The notes under the pieces are model-generated. The model was not told the DNA's origin. It saw only the letters and a program-made list of their open reading frames with translations, and made no database searches. Shown here piece by piece: positions 33,337 through 42,812 of a stretch of 64,000 bases of DNA (position 1 is its first letter; every line of letters starts with the position of its first letter). A program made the position numbers and the translations under genes. Source of the stretch: Pseudobdellovibrionaceae bacterium (GTDB taxonomy: Bacteria; Bdellovibrionota; Bdellovibrionia; Bdellovibrionales; UBA1609); contig CANEZP010000011.1 in NCBI GenBank assembly GCA_947444305.1, positions 1 through 64,000 on the forward strand, given 5' to 3'.

Positions 33337-34712
33337 TCGTTGACGACGAGGCCTCATTAAGAACCGCGTTGTTCCGTGCACTAGACCGAAAAGGTTATCA
33401 AGTCATAACCTCCGCCACCGCCAAAGAAGCCGAAACCATCTCGACCAGTGATAAAGCGATTGATCTCGCGATCGTCGATCTGCGTTTACCCGACGGTGAC
33501 GGTATCGAGTTGATGGCCAAGTTGAGGCTCATTCACCCGAATATCCAGGTCATTATCCTGACGGGTCACGCCTCGATCGAAACGGCCGTGGACGCCACCC
33601 GCAAAGGCGCCTTCCACTTCGTGACGAAGCCTTGCAACCTCGACGAGATTCTTACCTTAGTTGACCGTGCGTTATCGCATTCGCAATTAAAGAACGAAAA
33701 TCAGCATCTCCGCACCGCGCTCCATTCTAAATATCAGTTCGACAACATCATCGGTCAGAGCGACGCGATCATGGAAGTTCTGTCGATGATCGAAAAAGTT
33801 GCGAAGAGTGACTCGACCGTTTTGATCATGGGCGAAAGCGGTACAGGTAAAGAGCTTGTGGCGAAAGCCCTGCACTTCAACTCAACCCGCGAGAGTGAAG
33901 CGTTCATCCCGATCAATTGCGGCGCCATTCCCGCGGAGTTGCTGGAGAGCGAACTCTTCGGTCACATCAAAGGCGCATTTACCGGTGCCGTCGCAAATCG
34001 CGCGGGCCGTTTCGAACTCGCCGACGACGGCACTTTATTCTTAGACGAAATCGGCGATATGAATCCTTCGTTGCAGGTCAAACTCTTGCGCGTATTGCAA
34101 GAGCGTTGCTTCGAACCCGTCGGCTCAGCGAAGACGGTTGCTTCGAACGTGCGCGTGATCGCGGCGACGAACGTGGATCTTGAAGACGCCGTCGAAGAAG
34201 GCCGCTTCCGTGAAGATCTATTCTACCGTTTGAATGTTATCCCAATACGGATCCCCGCCTTGCGTGAACGTAAAAGCGATATCCCGTTGTTGCTCCAGCA
34301 TTTTATCCAAAGCTTCAACCGCTCGCGCAACCGTCAATTGGCGGGCATCAGCGCCGACGCGTTGAACATGCTTTGCAACTACCCTTGGCCCGGCAATATC
34401 CGCGAACTCGAAAATTTAGTCGAACGTTTGGCGATTCTTAAAGGCAACGGCGTCATCGACGTCATGGATTTGCCGGAGAAATACCGCCGCTCGGCCCACG
34501 CCGAGAGCGACCCGTCAAAACTCGACATCCCCGACAACGGCGTCGACTTCAACACGGCGGTCGACAATTACGAAAACGCGTTGATCATGCGCGCGCTAGA
34601 AAAGACCGGCTGGAACCGCAACCAAGCCGCCTTACTCCTCAAACTCAACCGCACCACCCTCGTCGAAAAAATAAAGAAAAAAGGCCTCCGCCCTCCCGAA
34701 CAAAACATGTAG
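33315..34712 (+). CDS. NtrC-family sigma-54 response regulator
   Basis: A 465-aa protein with a receiver domain at 1-115 (ILIVDDEASLRTALFRALD, phospho-acceptor Asp in IVDLRLPDGDG), a AAA+ domain (GESGTGKELVAKALHF, GAFTGAVANRAGRFELADDG, TLFLDEIGDMNPSLQVKLLR) and a Fis-type HTH (RNQAALLLKLNRTTLVEKIK). GAFTGA is intact, so it should activate sigma-54 promoters. The start at 33315 is supported by AAGGAAGGAG just upstream. It follows the histidine kinase by 182 nt. Confidence 0.95.
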   Translation: MQGPRILIVDDEASLRTALFRALDRKGYQVITSATAKEAETISTSDKAIDLAIVDLRLPDGDGIELMAKLRLIHPNIQVIILTGHASIETAVDATRKGAFHFVTKPCNLDEILTLVDRALSHSQLKNENQHLRTALHSKYQFDNIIGQSDAIMEVLSMIEKVAKSDSTVLIMGESGTGKELVAKALHFNSTRESEAFIPINCGAIPAELLESELFGHIKGAFTGAVANRAGRFELADDGTLFLDEIGDMNPSLQVKLLRVLQERCFEPVGSAKTVASNVRVIAATNVDLEDAVEEGRFREDLFYRLNVIPIRIPALRERKSDIPLLLQHFIQSFNRSRNRQLAGISADALNMLCNYPWPGNIRELENLVERLAILKGNGVIDVMDLPEKYRRSAHAESDPSKLDIPDNGVDFNTAVDNYENALIMRALEKTGWNRNQAALLLKLNRTTLVEKIKKKGLRPPEQNM

Positions 34713-34736
34713 CGAGCGGGCCCGCCCGCGGCTGGG

Positions 34737-34790
34737 GGCGCTCCCCACTCCCAGAAGTACCCCCCACTCCCAGGAGCGGAGGGTTTTTTT
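34737..34790. repeat. REP-like palindrome, related to 503-553, with T-tract
   Basis: GGCGCTCCCCACT at 34737 is identical to the left arm at 503. It is followed by a second CCCCACTCC-type arm and GGAGCGGAGGG with seven T residues (34784-34790). It may serve as terminator for the sigma-54 regulator gene. Just before it, GCGGGCCCGCCCGC forms another GC hairpin. Confidence 0.55.
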
Positions 34791-34799
34791 AAAGAGGAT

Positions 34800-36539
34800 A
34801 TGATGCTCATTTGGCTTACGGCTTTATCTGTGGGCGTGGCGCATGCGGCTACCGCATGTCCAACCCTCACCGCGAAGCAAATTAATTTTAAAAGTCTGAC
34901 CAACGCAATTAAAAATCCTGCGTGTAATATCCGATCCGTATCGGACGCTATCAAGTTCCTCCCCGCGGAAGCGCGGAGGACTTACTCCTTATTTTACCGA
35001 AGCCGCAGCTTACAGGGGCCGTCAAAGACTGACTTTAAGAGCCCGCGCGCGGTTCTGAAGATTAACGATGACTTCATGCTGACGTTTAACAAAGATCCAA
35101 AACATCAGGGCAGCTTGTCTTTCGAGACGGTAGAGATAAATACCAAAGGCAATAAGCGTGACCTTGATGTGCTGAAGTATCGCGAAATCAAATTTCCATT
35201 TACCGATGCCGAGGCCGCCGGAAAGAGCTGGAAGGAAGTGCGCCAGAAAATGCATTTCTCGGGTGCTAACCCAAAGAAATGCGTAGCTTGCCACGGCAAG
35301 CCTCCTCGTCCCATATATCCCGGCTACCCGGACTGGGATGGATCATTTGGTTCTCAACACTTTGAGCGCCCTCTGCCCGAAGAAGACGTTCGCGGAATGC
35401 GTGAATACGGGGCTGCGCTTGAGATCGAGCCTAATTCCAGATATTCACTCCTCGAACCGGTCGCAGGAATAAAAGAGGGCGCGCAAGAAGCTTACGATCA
35501 TTTCGACGGCGCCAACGATAGGATTAATGCGCGATTAGGAGAGGCGAACGCCGTTCGTGTCGCGCGTCTTATCGCACAAACTCCCGATTATAAAAAATTT
35601 CGTTACGCATTTTTGGCCGCGCTGCTCAGATGTGATAATTACCCGGACTACTTCCCCCAAGAGGTCGGGAATGGTCTCCTTGAAAATATAGATCGAAGGT
35701 TTGGCTTAAGAAATAAATGGCCCGAAAAGCGGGAAACTAATTTTCTAAAAGAGATCTTCAATACCGAACGCCAGTTTTTATTATCCGAACATACGGACGG
35801 AGTCTTTGACGGTCAGAAGATGACTAAAAAACCTTTTCCCGAATTCAAGAATAGCATAGATATGGCGCTTGGTAAGAACCCCGACTTCCGTAAACTTCAG
35901 CTTGATACTTTTTCACTTCAAAATATAACCCGGGCTGACCCGTTAGGCGCAAACTTACGCATGATCATGGAGGGGCGGGGCCTGAAAATCGACTCATGGT
36001 TTTTAGACCTTACCCAACCCACTTACCGCTATCACAATGGCGCCAACGCTACGGAAGCGACGATACTTGAACTGAATAAGATTGATCCAATATTGAACAA
36101 GGAACTAGCGGAGAGCTTAAAACCAACTTCGGTCGGCTTCATTGAAAAAGATAAACCCTGTGCAATTCTAAAAAAATTATCGAACGCAAGTTTGAAAGAT
36201 CAGCGAGTAAAATCAGTGCCTATCAAAGCTTCGGTTGATTCCGGTACCGAGGCTGGCAATTGCTGCGGCCCCGACAAAAAGAAGACCGCGGCGCACGCTG
36301 CTTACCCGGATACTTTTAAACACACTTGCACGCAGTGCCACGATGATAAAATTCATTTGATTGGTCCACCGATCCCGTTCACGTCACCCGAAAAAATGTC
36401 AATGTGGTTGGCAACCGGTGACAATCGAAATTTGATGAGAAACAAGATTCAGGCCTCCGACGAAGAGGGACGTATGCCCCCGACCCGGCGACTAGAAGAA
36501 GAAGAAAAGTCAGCCATCATCGAATTTTTAAAACCCTAA
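34800..36539 (+). CDS. Exported protein with two CxxCH motifs
   Basis: A 579-aa protein with signal peptide MMLIWLTALSVGVAHAA. Two heme-type motifs are far apart: CVACHGKPPRP near residue 160 and CTQCHDDKIH near residue 508, the latter followed by MPPTRRLEEEEKSAIIEFL, the usual end of a c-type cytochrome domain with an axial Met. Between them is a large alpha/beta region I do not recognise. AAAGAGG lies just upstream. Periplasmic location and heme binding follow from the signal and motifs; the role is unknown. Confidence 0.7.
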   Translation: MMLIWLTALSVGVAHAATACPTLTAKQINFKSLTNAIKNPACNIRSVSDAIKFLPAEARRTYSLFYRSRSLQGPSKTDFKSPRAVLKINDDFMLTFNKDPKHQGSLSFETVEINTKGNKRDLDVLKYREIKFPFTDAEAAGKSWKEVRQKMHFSGANPKKCVACHGKPPRPIYPGYPDWDGSFGSQHFERPLPEEDVRGMREYGAALEIEPNSRYSLLEPVAGIKEGAQEAYDHFDGANDRINARLGEANAVRVARLIAQTPDYKKFRYAFLAALLRCDNYPDYFPQEVGNGLLENIDRRFGLRNKWPEKRETNFLKEIFNTERQFLLSEHTDGVFDGQKMTKKPFPEFKNSIDMALGKNPDFRKLQLDTFSLQNITRADPLGANLRMIMEGRGLKIDSWFLDLTQPTYRYHNGANATEATILELNKIDPILNKELAESLKPTSVGFIEKDKPCAILKKLSNASLKDQRVKSVPIKASVDSGTEAGNCCGPDKKKTAAHAAYPDTFKHTCTQCHDDKIHLIGPPIPFTSPEKMSMWLATGDNRNLMRNKIQASDEEGRMPPTRRLEEEEKSAIIEFLKP

Positions 36540-36543
36540 CGCG

Positions 36544-37197
36544 TTAATTTAATAAATCCTCAAAGAACGCGCCAAACGCGCGCGTCGGGTGGCGGATTTG
36601 TATTTCTAGAATCCAGCGGTTGGCGGCCGGAGAAGATTCTAAACCTTGAATCGAGCCGCGTTTGCGGGCGGCGTGGGGAAAGTCCGCGACGCGGTGGCCC
36701 CTCGCACCATGGGTGGTCAAAATCCAACCACGTTTCGCGGCGCAATCTTCCGCGTAATTGTAGAGCGCTTCGCCCGTGGCGCCCGTCGCGCGCCAATGAT
36801 CGCGCACCTCCAAGAAAATCACTTCGGTGTCCGCCGCGCACTTGATCATCTCCGCATCGTGACCGACGGTGTACGAGCGGCCCACGTCGCCCTCGTGACC
36901 TTCGAACAGAGGGCCGAGATCGAAGAAGAAAATATCTTCCTCGCGCAACACGCCGTTACCGCTGCCCGTTTTTCCGAAGGGTTGCAAAGTATTCTCGCCG
37001 AAACGAATTTGTGGTGGGTGCCAGAATTGCGGACAGCCGTGCTCGGCCTGTAATTTTTTAATTAACGCTTTGGCTTCGCGTTCGGTCACCCCGGGCCTGG
37101 TTCGCTCCGCCGCCGCTTCGATGACCGCGAGGGTTTTATCACGTGCCGCGAGCAGCAATTCATCCTTAAATATTTCGCCAACGCTTTCGCTAACCAT
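36544..37197 (-). CDS. M24-family metallopeptidase (short, aminopeptidase P-like)
   Basis: A 217-aa pita-bread-fold protein. Likely metal ligands are the Asp of FFFDLGPLFEGHEGDVGRSY (two Asp), the His of VADFPH, and the Glu of WILEIQI and FFEDLL. It has only the catalytic half and no N-terminal creatinase domain. The insertion-poor C-terminus suggests a divergent member. ATG 37197 is chosen over an upstream TTG at 37215. It is divergent from the helicase gene with 50 nt between starts, so they share a promoter region. Confidence 0.75.
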   Translation of the reverse strand: MVSESVGEIFKDELLLAARDKTLAVIEAAAERTRPGVTEREAKALIKKLQAEHGCPQFWHPPQIRFGENTLQPFGKTGSGNGVLREEDIFFFDLGPLFEGHEGDVGRSYTVGHDAEMIKCAADTEVIFLEVRDHWRATGATGEALYNYAEDCAAKRGWILTTHGARGHRVADFPHAARKRGSIQGLESSPAANRWILEIQIRHPTRAFGAFFEDLLN

Positions 37198-37247
37198 TGA
37201 TATTAGGTAACGCAAAATCGAGGATCGCGCTAGTATGCGCTCATACC

Positions 37248-39263
37248 ATGAGTTATTGGCTACAGAACCTCAATCCCGAACAGCGTGAAGCCGTTTTGCA
37301 CGACCATGGCCCCCTGCTTATTTTAGCGGGCGCGGGCTCGGGCAAAACGACCGTTCTCGTATCACGCACCGGCCGCCTGATCGCCGAAGGCCTCACTACG
37401 CCCGAGCGCGTGTGTGTACTCACTTTCACGAACAAAGCCGCGACTGAATTAAAACACCGCGTGGCCAAAAAATTGGGCGCTAAGGCCGAGAAAGTTTGGG
37501 CCGGCACCTTTCACGGTTTTGGCCTGCAATTTTTAAAAGAACACTGGCGCGAAGCCGATCTGCCCAAACGCTTCGGCATCATCGACGGCGGCGACGCGCT
37601 CGGCGTACTTAAAGATTTACTCAAAGACCACAAGGCTTACGAAAAAGAACGCTTCGACCTCGAAAACTTGATGAACCGGATCGGCGACATCCGCGCGAAG
37701 AAGAAAAATTCGCACGACGAAACGATCGAAGCCGCGATGGCCGAGATCTTAGCGCCGAAGTTCGTTAAACGCCTGAGGCAACTCGGCGTCGTGGATTTTG
37801 AAGAGCTTCTGCTGAAGCCGCTCAAGATGATGAACGAAAGCGAAGCCATCGCCAAGAAGATGCAAGAGCGCTACGACTTCATCATGGTCGATGAGTTCCA
37901 AGACACGAACCACACGCAAATGCACTTGGTCGACAAGTTGACCGCCGGTCACGGCAACATCGCCGTCGTCGGTGACGATGACCAATCGATTTACGGCTGG
38001 CGCGGCGCCGAGATCCGCAACATCTTAGATTTTCCAAAACGCTATAAGCAATGCAACGTCGTCAAGCTTGAGCGCAATTACCGTTCGAGCGGCCGGATCT
38101 TAGATCTCGCCAACGCGATTATCGGCACGAACAAAGACCGCCACACAAAGATTTTACGCTCTGGTTTAGATCAGGCCGGCGAACTGCCCGAACTCTTCAC
38201 GTTTGAAAACGAAGAGATCGAAGTCGATCAAGTCGTCACCGATTTGCAGAACTTCAAACGCAAAGGTTATCTCTGGCGCGACATCGCGATCCTCTACCGT
38301 TCAAACTCCCAAGGTGGTTTGATGGAGGGTGGCCTGCGCCGCCAAGAAATTCCGTACAAGCTGACCGGTGGGACCGCGCTGTTCGACCGCAAAGAAGCGA
38401 AGGACTGCCTAGCCTACATCCGCTGCGCGATCTTCCCGACCGAAGTGTCGTTTCGCCGCGTGATAAATTTGCCCCCGCGCGGGATCGGCGACGTCACGCT
38501 CGACGCGATCGAAGCCGTCGAAGGCAAATACGATTTTTACCAAAAGACCCGCCTGTGGGCGAAAAACAATCCGGAAGAAAAAGCTTCCGAAGCCATTACC
38601 ACGTTCTTAGGTTTCCTCGAAGATTTCAAACAGCAGCTGATTCACTCGCCACGCACGCCCGAAGAAGTGCTCGAAGACGAACTTCGCAAACTGGGCTACC
38701 GCGATTACGTAAATCAAAATTACCGCGACCCGAAGGCGGCCGATCGTCGCTGGCTCAGCATCACGATCCTGGGCCGAATTTTAACGGGCATGTTCGAAAA
38801 ACAGGGCCGCAACCTCATGACGCTCGAGAAATTTATCGACCTCATGGAGCTGCGCGACCTGAGCACCGATGACGACGGCGACAAAGACCAAGTACAAATG
38901 ATGACCTTGCACGCCTGCAAAGGTTTGGAGTTTCCTCTCGTGTATCTGCTGGGCCTCGAAGAAGATCTATTACCGCACGCGAAACTCGGCGGCGACGTCG
39001 ACGAAGAGCGCCGGCTTTTCTACGTGGGCGTAACCCGCGCGAAAAAACATTTGATCCTCACCCGCGTGAAAGAACGCAAACGTTACGGCCGATTAAAGCC
39101 CGTCGCGCCTTCACGCTTTTTACTCGAGATCGATCGCAAGTTAGTTAAAGAGATGACCGGCGGCCGCCCACTCGAAGTGGGCCAGCGTGAATCTTTGATG
39201 GCCGAATTAATGAAGAAGCTCGATAAAAAAATCGCCGACCGCGATTCGAGCGGCGCGGTTTAA
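37248..39263 (+). CDS. UvrD/Rep-family DNA helicase
   Basis: A 671-aa superfamily 1A helicase. Motifs in order: Q-motif LNPEQREAVLH, Walker A AGAGSGKTT, TFTNKAATELKHRV, DEFQDTN, GDDDQSIYGWRGAEI, LERNYRSSGRIL, and LHACKGLEFPLVYLLGLEED with VGVTRAKKHLILT. The start at 37248 fits the family N-terminus better than the longer TTG-side frame. It is closest in layout to UvrD/PcrA; which paralogue cannot be decided. Its stop overlaps that of the opposing esterase gene. Confidence 0.94.
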   Translation: MSYWLQNLNPEQREAVLHDHGPLLILAGAGSGKTTVLVSRTGRLIAEGLTTPERVCVLTFTNKAATELKHRVAKKLGAKAEKVWAGTFHGFGLQFLKEHWREADLPKRFGIIDGGDALGVLKDLLKDHKAYEKERFDLENLMNRIGDIRAKKKNSHDETIEAAMAEILAPKFVKRLRQLGVVDFEELLLKPLKMMNESEAIAKKMQERYDFIMVDEFQDTNHTQMHLVDKLTAGHGNIAVVGDDDQSIYGWRGAEIRNILDFPKRYKQCNVVKLERNYRSSGRILDLANAIIGTNKDRHTKILRSGLDQAGELPELFTFENEEIEVDQVVTDLQNFKRKGYLWRDIAILYRSNSQGGLMEGGLRRQEIPYKLTGGTALFDRKEAKDCLAYIRCAIFPTEVSFRRVINLPPRGIGDVTLDAIEAVEGKYDFYQKTRLWAKNNPEEKASEAITTFLGFLEDFKQQLIHSPRTPEEVLEDELRKLGYRDYVNQNYRDPKAADRRWLSITILGRILTGMFEKQGRNLMTLEKFIDLMELRDLSTDDDGDKDQVQMMTLHACKGLEFPLVYLLGLEEDLLPHAKLGGDVDEERRLFYVGVTRAKKHLILTRVKERKRYGRLKPVAPSRFLLEIDRKLVKEMTGGRPLEVGQRESLMAELMKKLDKKIADRDSSGAV

Positions 39264-40267
39264 TTACCGTTTCCGCCCAAAGTTTTGAAGGCTTGGAAGT
39301 AGCGCCCGCCTAATTCAATCTGTGACTGCGCCGAAAAGTGAATGGTGTCGGTGCTACCGACGCCCGCTTCCGAAGTCGCAACTAAACCCGTCGTATCGAC
39401 GACCTGGGCCGGCGATGCGATAAGCGGTAAACTCGCGATGCCCACTTCAATTTCGGTTTTGCGGTCCATGGCTCCGGGCCGGCCGCCGCCGTCCCAGCCG
39501 GGAACCAATTTTCCGGCAATTGCAGGAACTTTGTAAGGCACCTGACTCCGTATGTAATCGAGGATCGACTTGATTCGCAAAGCGTAGGCGGTACCCGTCG
39601 GGGTTTTGCCGTTACACCAGATTCCGACTTCTAAACAATCCACGTCGGATTCGCCTTGGTGCCAGAGCAATCCTTTAAAGCGGTTCGTGCCGCCGGGCTG
39701 CTCAAGCGCGATCTTCAAGCGGCGGACGAGATCATCGGTCAGCATTAATCCGTCTTGAAAATTCGGCTCGGCCGGGATGACGTCGACCTCGCGGTCCCAA
39801 TGTAAACTCGAAGTGCCGCCGTAACCCGCGGGCACGATCAAAACTTTGCGCTCGGGCTTCATTGATTCTTTCACGTAAAGCCGTGCGAAGGCCGCGCCCA
39901 TGCCGATGCCGGCGGTAGGATTACCGTTGGCATCTTGCGAGACCCAGTGTTCGAGCCGGTCCGTCGCGGGGATCACTTTGCCGTCGTTCGCGCCGTAGCG
40001 TCCGATCTGGAAAATCTTAGCGTCTCGCTCAGGCGTGGCGTTGCCGTCGAGGTAAGTGCCTCCACCGTAGCCGACCGAATTGCTTTGTCCCGCGATCACG
40101 AAAATATCGTAACCAGGGTCGGGCAATTCTTGTTCGAGGGTCGGTATCGACGAAGTCTCTTCCGTTTTCCGGCCCAAGCTCGAAAGGCTTTCGAAGCCGG
40201 CGCAGTTTTGAAATGCGAGCGTTATAAAAGTGATCGCAACGATGGCGGGCAAAGTTCGGGACTTCAT
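39260..40267 (-). CDS. SGNH/SASA-type carbohydrate esterase lipoprotein
   Basis: A 335-aa protein with signal MKSRTLPAIVAITFITLAFQ followed by Asn-Cys, a non-canonical lipobox (FQNC). The esterase motif FVIAGQSNSVGYGG carries the nucleophile Ser, and LLWHQGESDVD is the conserved block of sialate O-acetylesterase-like enzymes. The catalytic Asp/His may lie in the C-terminal DTIHFSAQSQIELG. It likely removes acetyl groups from surface or prey/host glycans, an inference. ATG 40267 begins the signal; the upstream in-frame start adds a few residues. Confidence 0.82.
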   Translation of the reverse strand: MKSRTLPAIVAITFITLAFQNCAGFESLSSLGRKTEETSSIPTLEQELPDPGYDIFVIAGQSNSVGYGGGTYLDGNATPERDAKIFQIGRYGANDGKVIPATDRLEHWVSQDANGNPTAGIGMGAAFARLYVKESMKPERKVLIVPAGYGGTSSLHWDREVDVIPAEPNFQDGLMLTDDLVRRLKIALEQPGGTNRFKGLLWHQGESDVDCLEVGIWCNGKTPTGTAYALRIKSILDYIRSQVPYKVPAIAGKLVPGWDGGGRPGAMDRKTEIEVGIASLPLIASPAQVVDTTGLVATSEAGVGSTDTIHFSAQSQIELGGRYFQAFKTLGGNGN

Positions 40268-40345
40268 TGACTTTAAGTCTACCCGGCTCACCCCGTTCCC
40301 GCGAGCGTGCGTCTCAAGATGTTACGATAAATCTAAGGAGGTTAA

Positions 40346-41593
40346 CTACTTTGCGCCGATATCCTTGCGCATTTGGATCCCGCGCCACGTGGCGTGCTTG
40401 GCTTGCGCGTAAGCTTCACGTAAAGCCTCGGCCCGCGACGAGCCCATCCCGATCGCGTTCAAAACGCGGCCGCCGCTCGTGACCCAGTGCCCGTCTACCT
40501 TCGCGGTTCCTGCGTGGAGGAAATAAGACGAGGCCCCTTCGTAACCAAGATCACCTTCGATCGGTGCACCTTTAACCGGATCATCCGGGTAGCCCTGCGC
40601 CGCCAAGACGATGCATGCCATCTGCAAGTTCTTCCATTTCATGGGCGACATTTCACCGTGCGCGAGGCGTGAGAAAACATAACCCCAATCGCCGTCGAGC
40701 AAAGGCATGATGACTTGGGCTTCGGGATCGCCGAAGCGCACGTTGTATTCTAAAACCGTCGGGCCTTTGGGAGTGACCATCACGCCGATGTACAAAACAC
40801 CGCGGTAGAGTAAACCTGAACCCGAAAGATTACGGACGGAAGGACGAACGATCAAGGCATCGATTTGTTCGCGCAACTCGGCATCGACGATCATCGGGCC
40901 GACGACGCCCATGCCGCCCGTATTGGGGCCGGCATCGCCTTCGCCCAAACGTTTATGATCTTGCGCGAGCGGCAAGGCTTCGAAGTCGGTTCCGTTCGTA
41001 AGTACGAGATAAGAAATTTCGTAACCGTCTTGATGTTGCTCGAGAAGCGCGCGGTGACCCGCGACGCCCAAAATCTTCTGTTCGAAAAGAGCTTCGGCCG
41101 CAGTTTTCAGCTCCGGCAGGCTCGCGCAAATAAAAACGCCTTTACCCGCGGCCAAGCCGTCGGCTTTCAAAACGTAAGGCGGCGTAAACTTTTGCGCGGC
41201 CCGCAACGTGTCGGCTACGTTGTCGACGATCTCGAAAGCGGCCGTGGGTACGCCCGCCCTGACCATGAACTCTTTCGAAAAAATTTTGCTGCCTTCCAAT
41301 TGCGCGGCGATTTGCGAGGGGCCGACGACTTCGACGCCGAGCTCCCTTAAGTGATCGGCAATTCCGGCGACGAGATAAGTTTCGGGGCCAACAACAACAC
41401 AGTCGAACTGGTATTTTTTAACGAAGACTTCGACCGCTTTCGCATCGCTAAGATCCACCTTGTGGCAAATCGCTTCCTGGGAAATGCCGTCGCTGCCGGG
41501 GCAAGCGTGGACTTCGGAAACGGAGGGCGAGAATTTGAGAGCACGGATTAAGGCATGTTCGCGGCCGCCTTGGCCTAATACTAAAAATCGCAT
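40346..41593 (-). CDS. purD: Phosphoribosylamine-glycine ligase PurD
   Basis: A 415-aa ATP-grasp enzyme of purine synthesis. MRFLVLGQGGREHALIRAL opens it; VVGPETYLVAGIADHLRELG, ADGLAAGKGVFI, the family string NTGGMGVVGP, and ATP-grasp metal site EYNVRFGDPEAQVIMPLLDG follow. The length is normal. It is divergent from the SDR gene. Confidence 0.97.
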   Translation of the reverse strand: MRFLVLGQGGREHALIRALKFSPSVSEVHACPGSDGISQEAICHKVDLSDAKAVEVFVKKYQFDCVVVGPETYLVAGIADHLRELGVEVVGPSQIAAQLEGSKIFSKEFMVRAGVPTAAFEIVDNVADTLRAAQKFTPPYVLKADGLAAGKGVFICASLPELKTAAEALFEQKILGVAGHRALLEQHQDGYEISYLVLTNGTDFEALPLAQDHKRLGEGDAGPNTGGMGVVGPMIVDAELREQIDALIVRPSVRNLSGSGLLYRGVLYIGVMVTPKGPTVLEYNVRFGDPEAQVIMPLLDGDWGYVFSRLAHGEMSPMKWKNLQMACIVLAAQGYPDDPVKGAPIEGDLGYEGASSYFLHAGTAKVDGHWVTSGGRVLNAIGMGSSRAEALREAYAQAKHATWRGIQMRKDIGAK

Positions 41594-41667
41594 CGCATGG
41601 TCTTAAGTCAGATGAAACGGCCAGTCAATTGACGGACTCCCCTCTTCCGCATTAACTAATTGGACAC

Positions 41668-42426
41668 ATGAAAGACACCGCGCTTCGGCTTCAAGACAAA
41701 ACTATTCTCCTCGTCGGCCCTTTTAACGGCGTAACTCAATCTTGCGTGCGTCAGTTGACCGAGTTCGGCTGCGACGTCGCCTACGTCAGCCACGACAATC
41801 CCAACGCCAACCGCTACATCGAGGGATTGAACGAAGCGCGCGAAGTCCACGCGCACTACGGCCGCGCGGTTCACTATCACATGCCGCTCAAAACGCCCGA
41901 AGACGTGCAGGAGGCCCTCGGCGCGGTTACGCAGTCGCTCGGGCGGATCGACGCGTTGATCGACGCCTCGCCACTCGCGTGGGACGGCAAGACCGAAGCG
42001 AAGCACGCGGTCGAAGTGTGCATGGCGCTGGCCGAAAAATGCATTCCGTTTTTCTTGGCTAAACAAAAAGGCCGCTTAGTTTTTCTTTTCGAAGATGCCT
42101 GCTTGACCGAAATCGCGCCCACGATCAACACCGCGGCCTTTCGTGAAATGCTGACCAAGAATATCGAAGAGCTTGCAAAGAATTACATCGGGAAAAACGT
42201 GACCGCCAACGGCATCGCCATCGGCGTGACGGACGATTTCCTACTGAAGACCAATCCGAAAAGCCCTTCGCTCAAAAAATCGCTCGAGGCGCTGCAGGTC
42301 GATCACCCGAAACTGCGCTTGGTTGAATACCAGGACGTGGCGCTCGGCGTTTCGTACTTGGTTAGCGCACTTAGCGCGAGCGTCACGGGTCAGGTCTTAA
42401 GACTTACGCAGGGTTTTCATCTTTAA
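41668..42426 (+). CDS. Degenerate short-chain dehydrogenase/enoyl-reductase-like protein
   Basis: A 252-aa Rossmann-fold protein resembling FabI-type SDRs (LQDKTILLVGPFNGVTQSCV; C-terminal ALSASVTGQVLRLTQGFHL). The glycine-rich loop is altered to VGPFNGVTQ, and no Tyr-x(3)-Lys or Tyr-x(6)-Lys pair is visible where expected; NTAAFREMLTKNIEEL holds that place. It may bind a nucleotide without catalysing reduction. Four bases overlap with the convergent DCC gene. Role unknown. Confidence 0.72.
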   Translation: MKDTALRLQDKTILLVGPFNGVTQSCVRQLTEFGCDVAYVSHDNPNANRYIEGLNEAREVHAHYGRAVHYHMPLKTPEDVQEALGAVTQSLGRIDALIDASPLAWDGKTEAKHAVEVCMALAEKCIPFFLAKQKGRLVFLFEDACLTEIAPTINTAAFREMLTKNIEELAKNYIGKNVTANGIAIGVTDDFLLKTNPKSPSLKKSLEALQVDHPKLRLVEYQDVALGVSYLVSALSASVTGQVLRLTQGFHL

Positions 42427-42812
42427 GTCAAAAACTGCGCGCGTTCTTCGGGCGTAGCTACGCGGCAGGTTTCCCGCTTGCCGAACCAAAGGTAGCGGTG
42501 ACCCGCGAACCAGTTGTAAAAACCGTCGCGCAAGAAGCGTGGAACAAGTTTGAATATCGAAACCGCCGAGTAGATACCGCCGAGCGCGGCGACCGCGTTG
42601 ATCGCGCCGGTTGAGCGGTCGGTGATTTTGCCTTCGTCTTCAAAGACCATCGTGTCGACGTCTTGCGAGTAGCGGGCGTCGAGACGTTTTTGCGCGGTTG
42701 CGCTCTGGAGTGAAGCGAACTTTAAAACTCGCTTTTTATCACGCAATATCAAAAAGTTTACGAACGTGTTGCAGACATTGCAGTAGCCGTCGAAGTAGAC
42801 GACCTTCATCAA
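42423..42812 (-). CDS. DCC-family (DUF393) thiol-disulfide oxidoreductase-like protein
   Basis: A 129-aa protein opening MMKVVYFDGYCNVCNTFVNF, the DUF393 DxxCxxC signature (Cys11 and Cys14, with Tyr and Asn replacing the usual residues). LILRDKKRVLKFASLQSATA and GHRYLWFGKRETCRV fit the family. It starts within the last bases of the HD hydrolase gene (4-nt overlap), so the two form an operon. Function of the family is poorly defined. Confidence 0.83.
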   Translation of the reverse strand: MMKVVYFDGYCNVCNTFVNFLILRDKKRVLKFASLQSATAQKRLDARYSQDVDTMVFEDEGKITDRSTGAINAVAALGGIYSAVSIFKLVPRFLRDGFYNWFAGHRYLWFGKRETCRVATPEERAQFLT

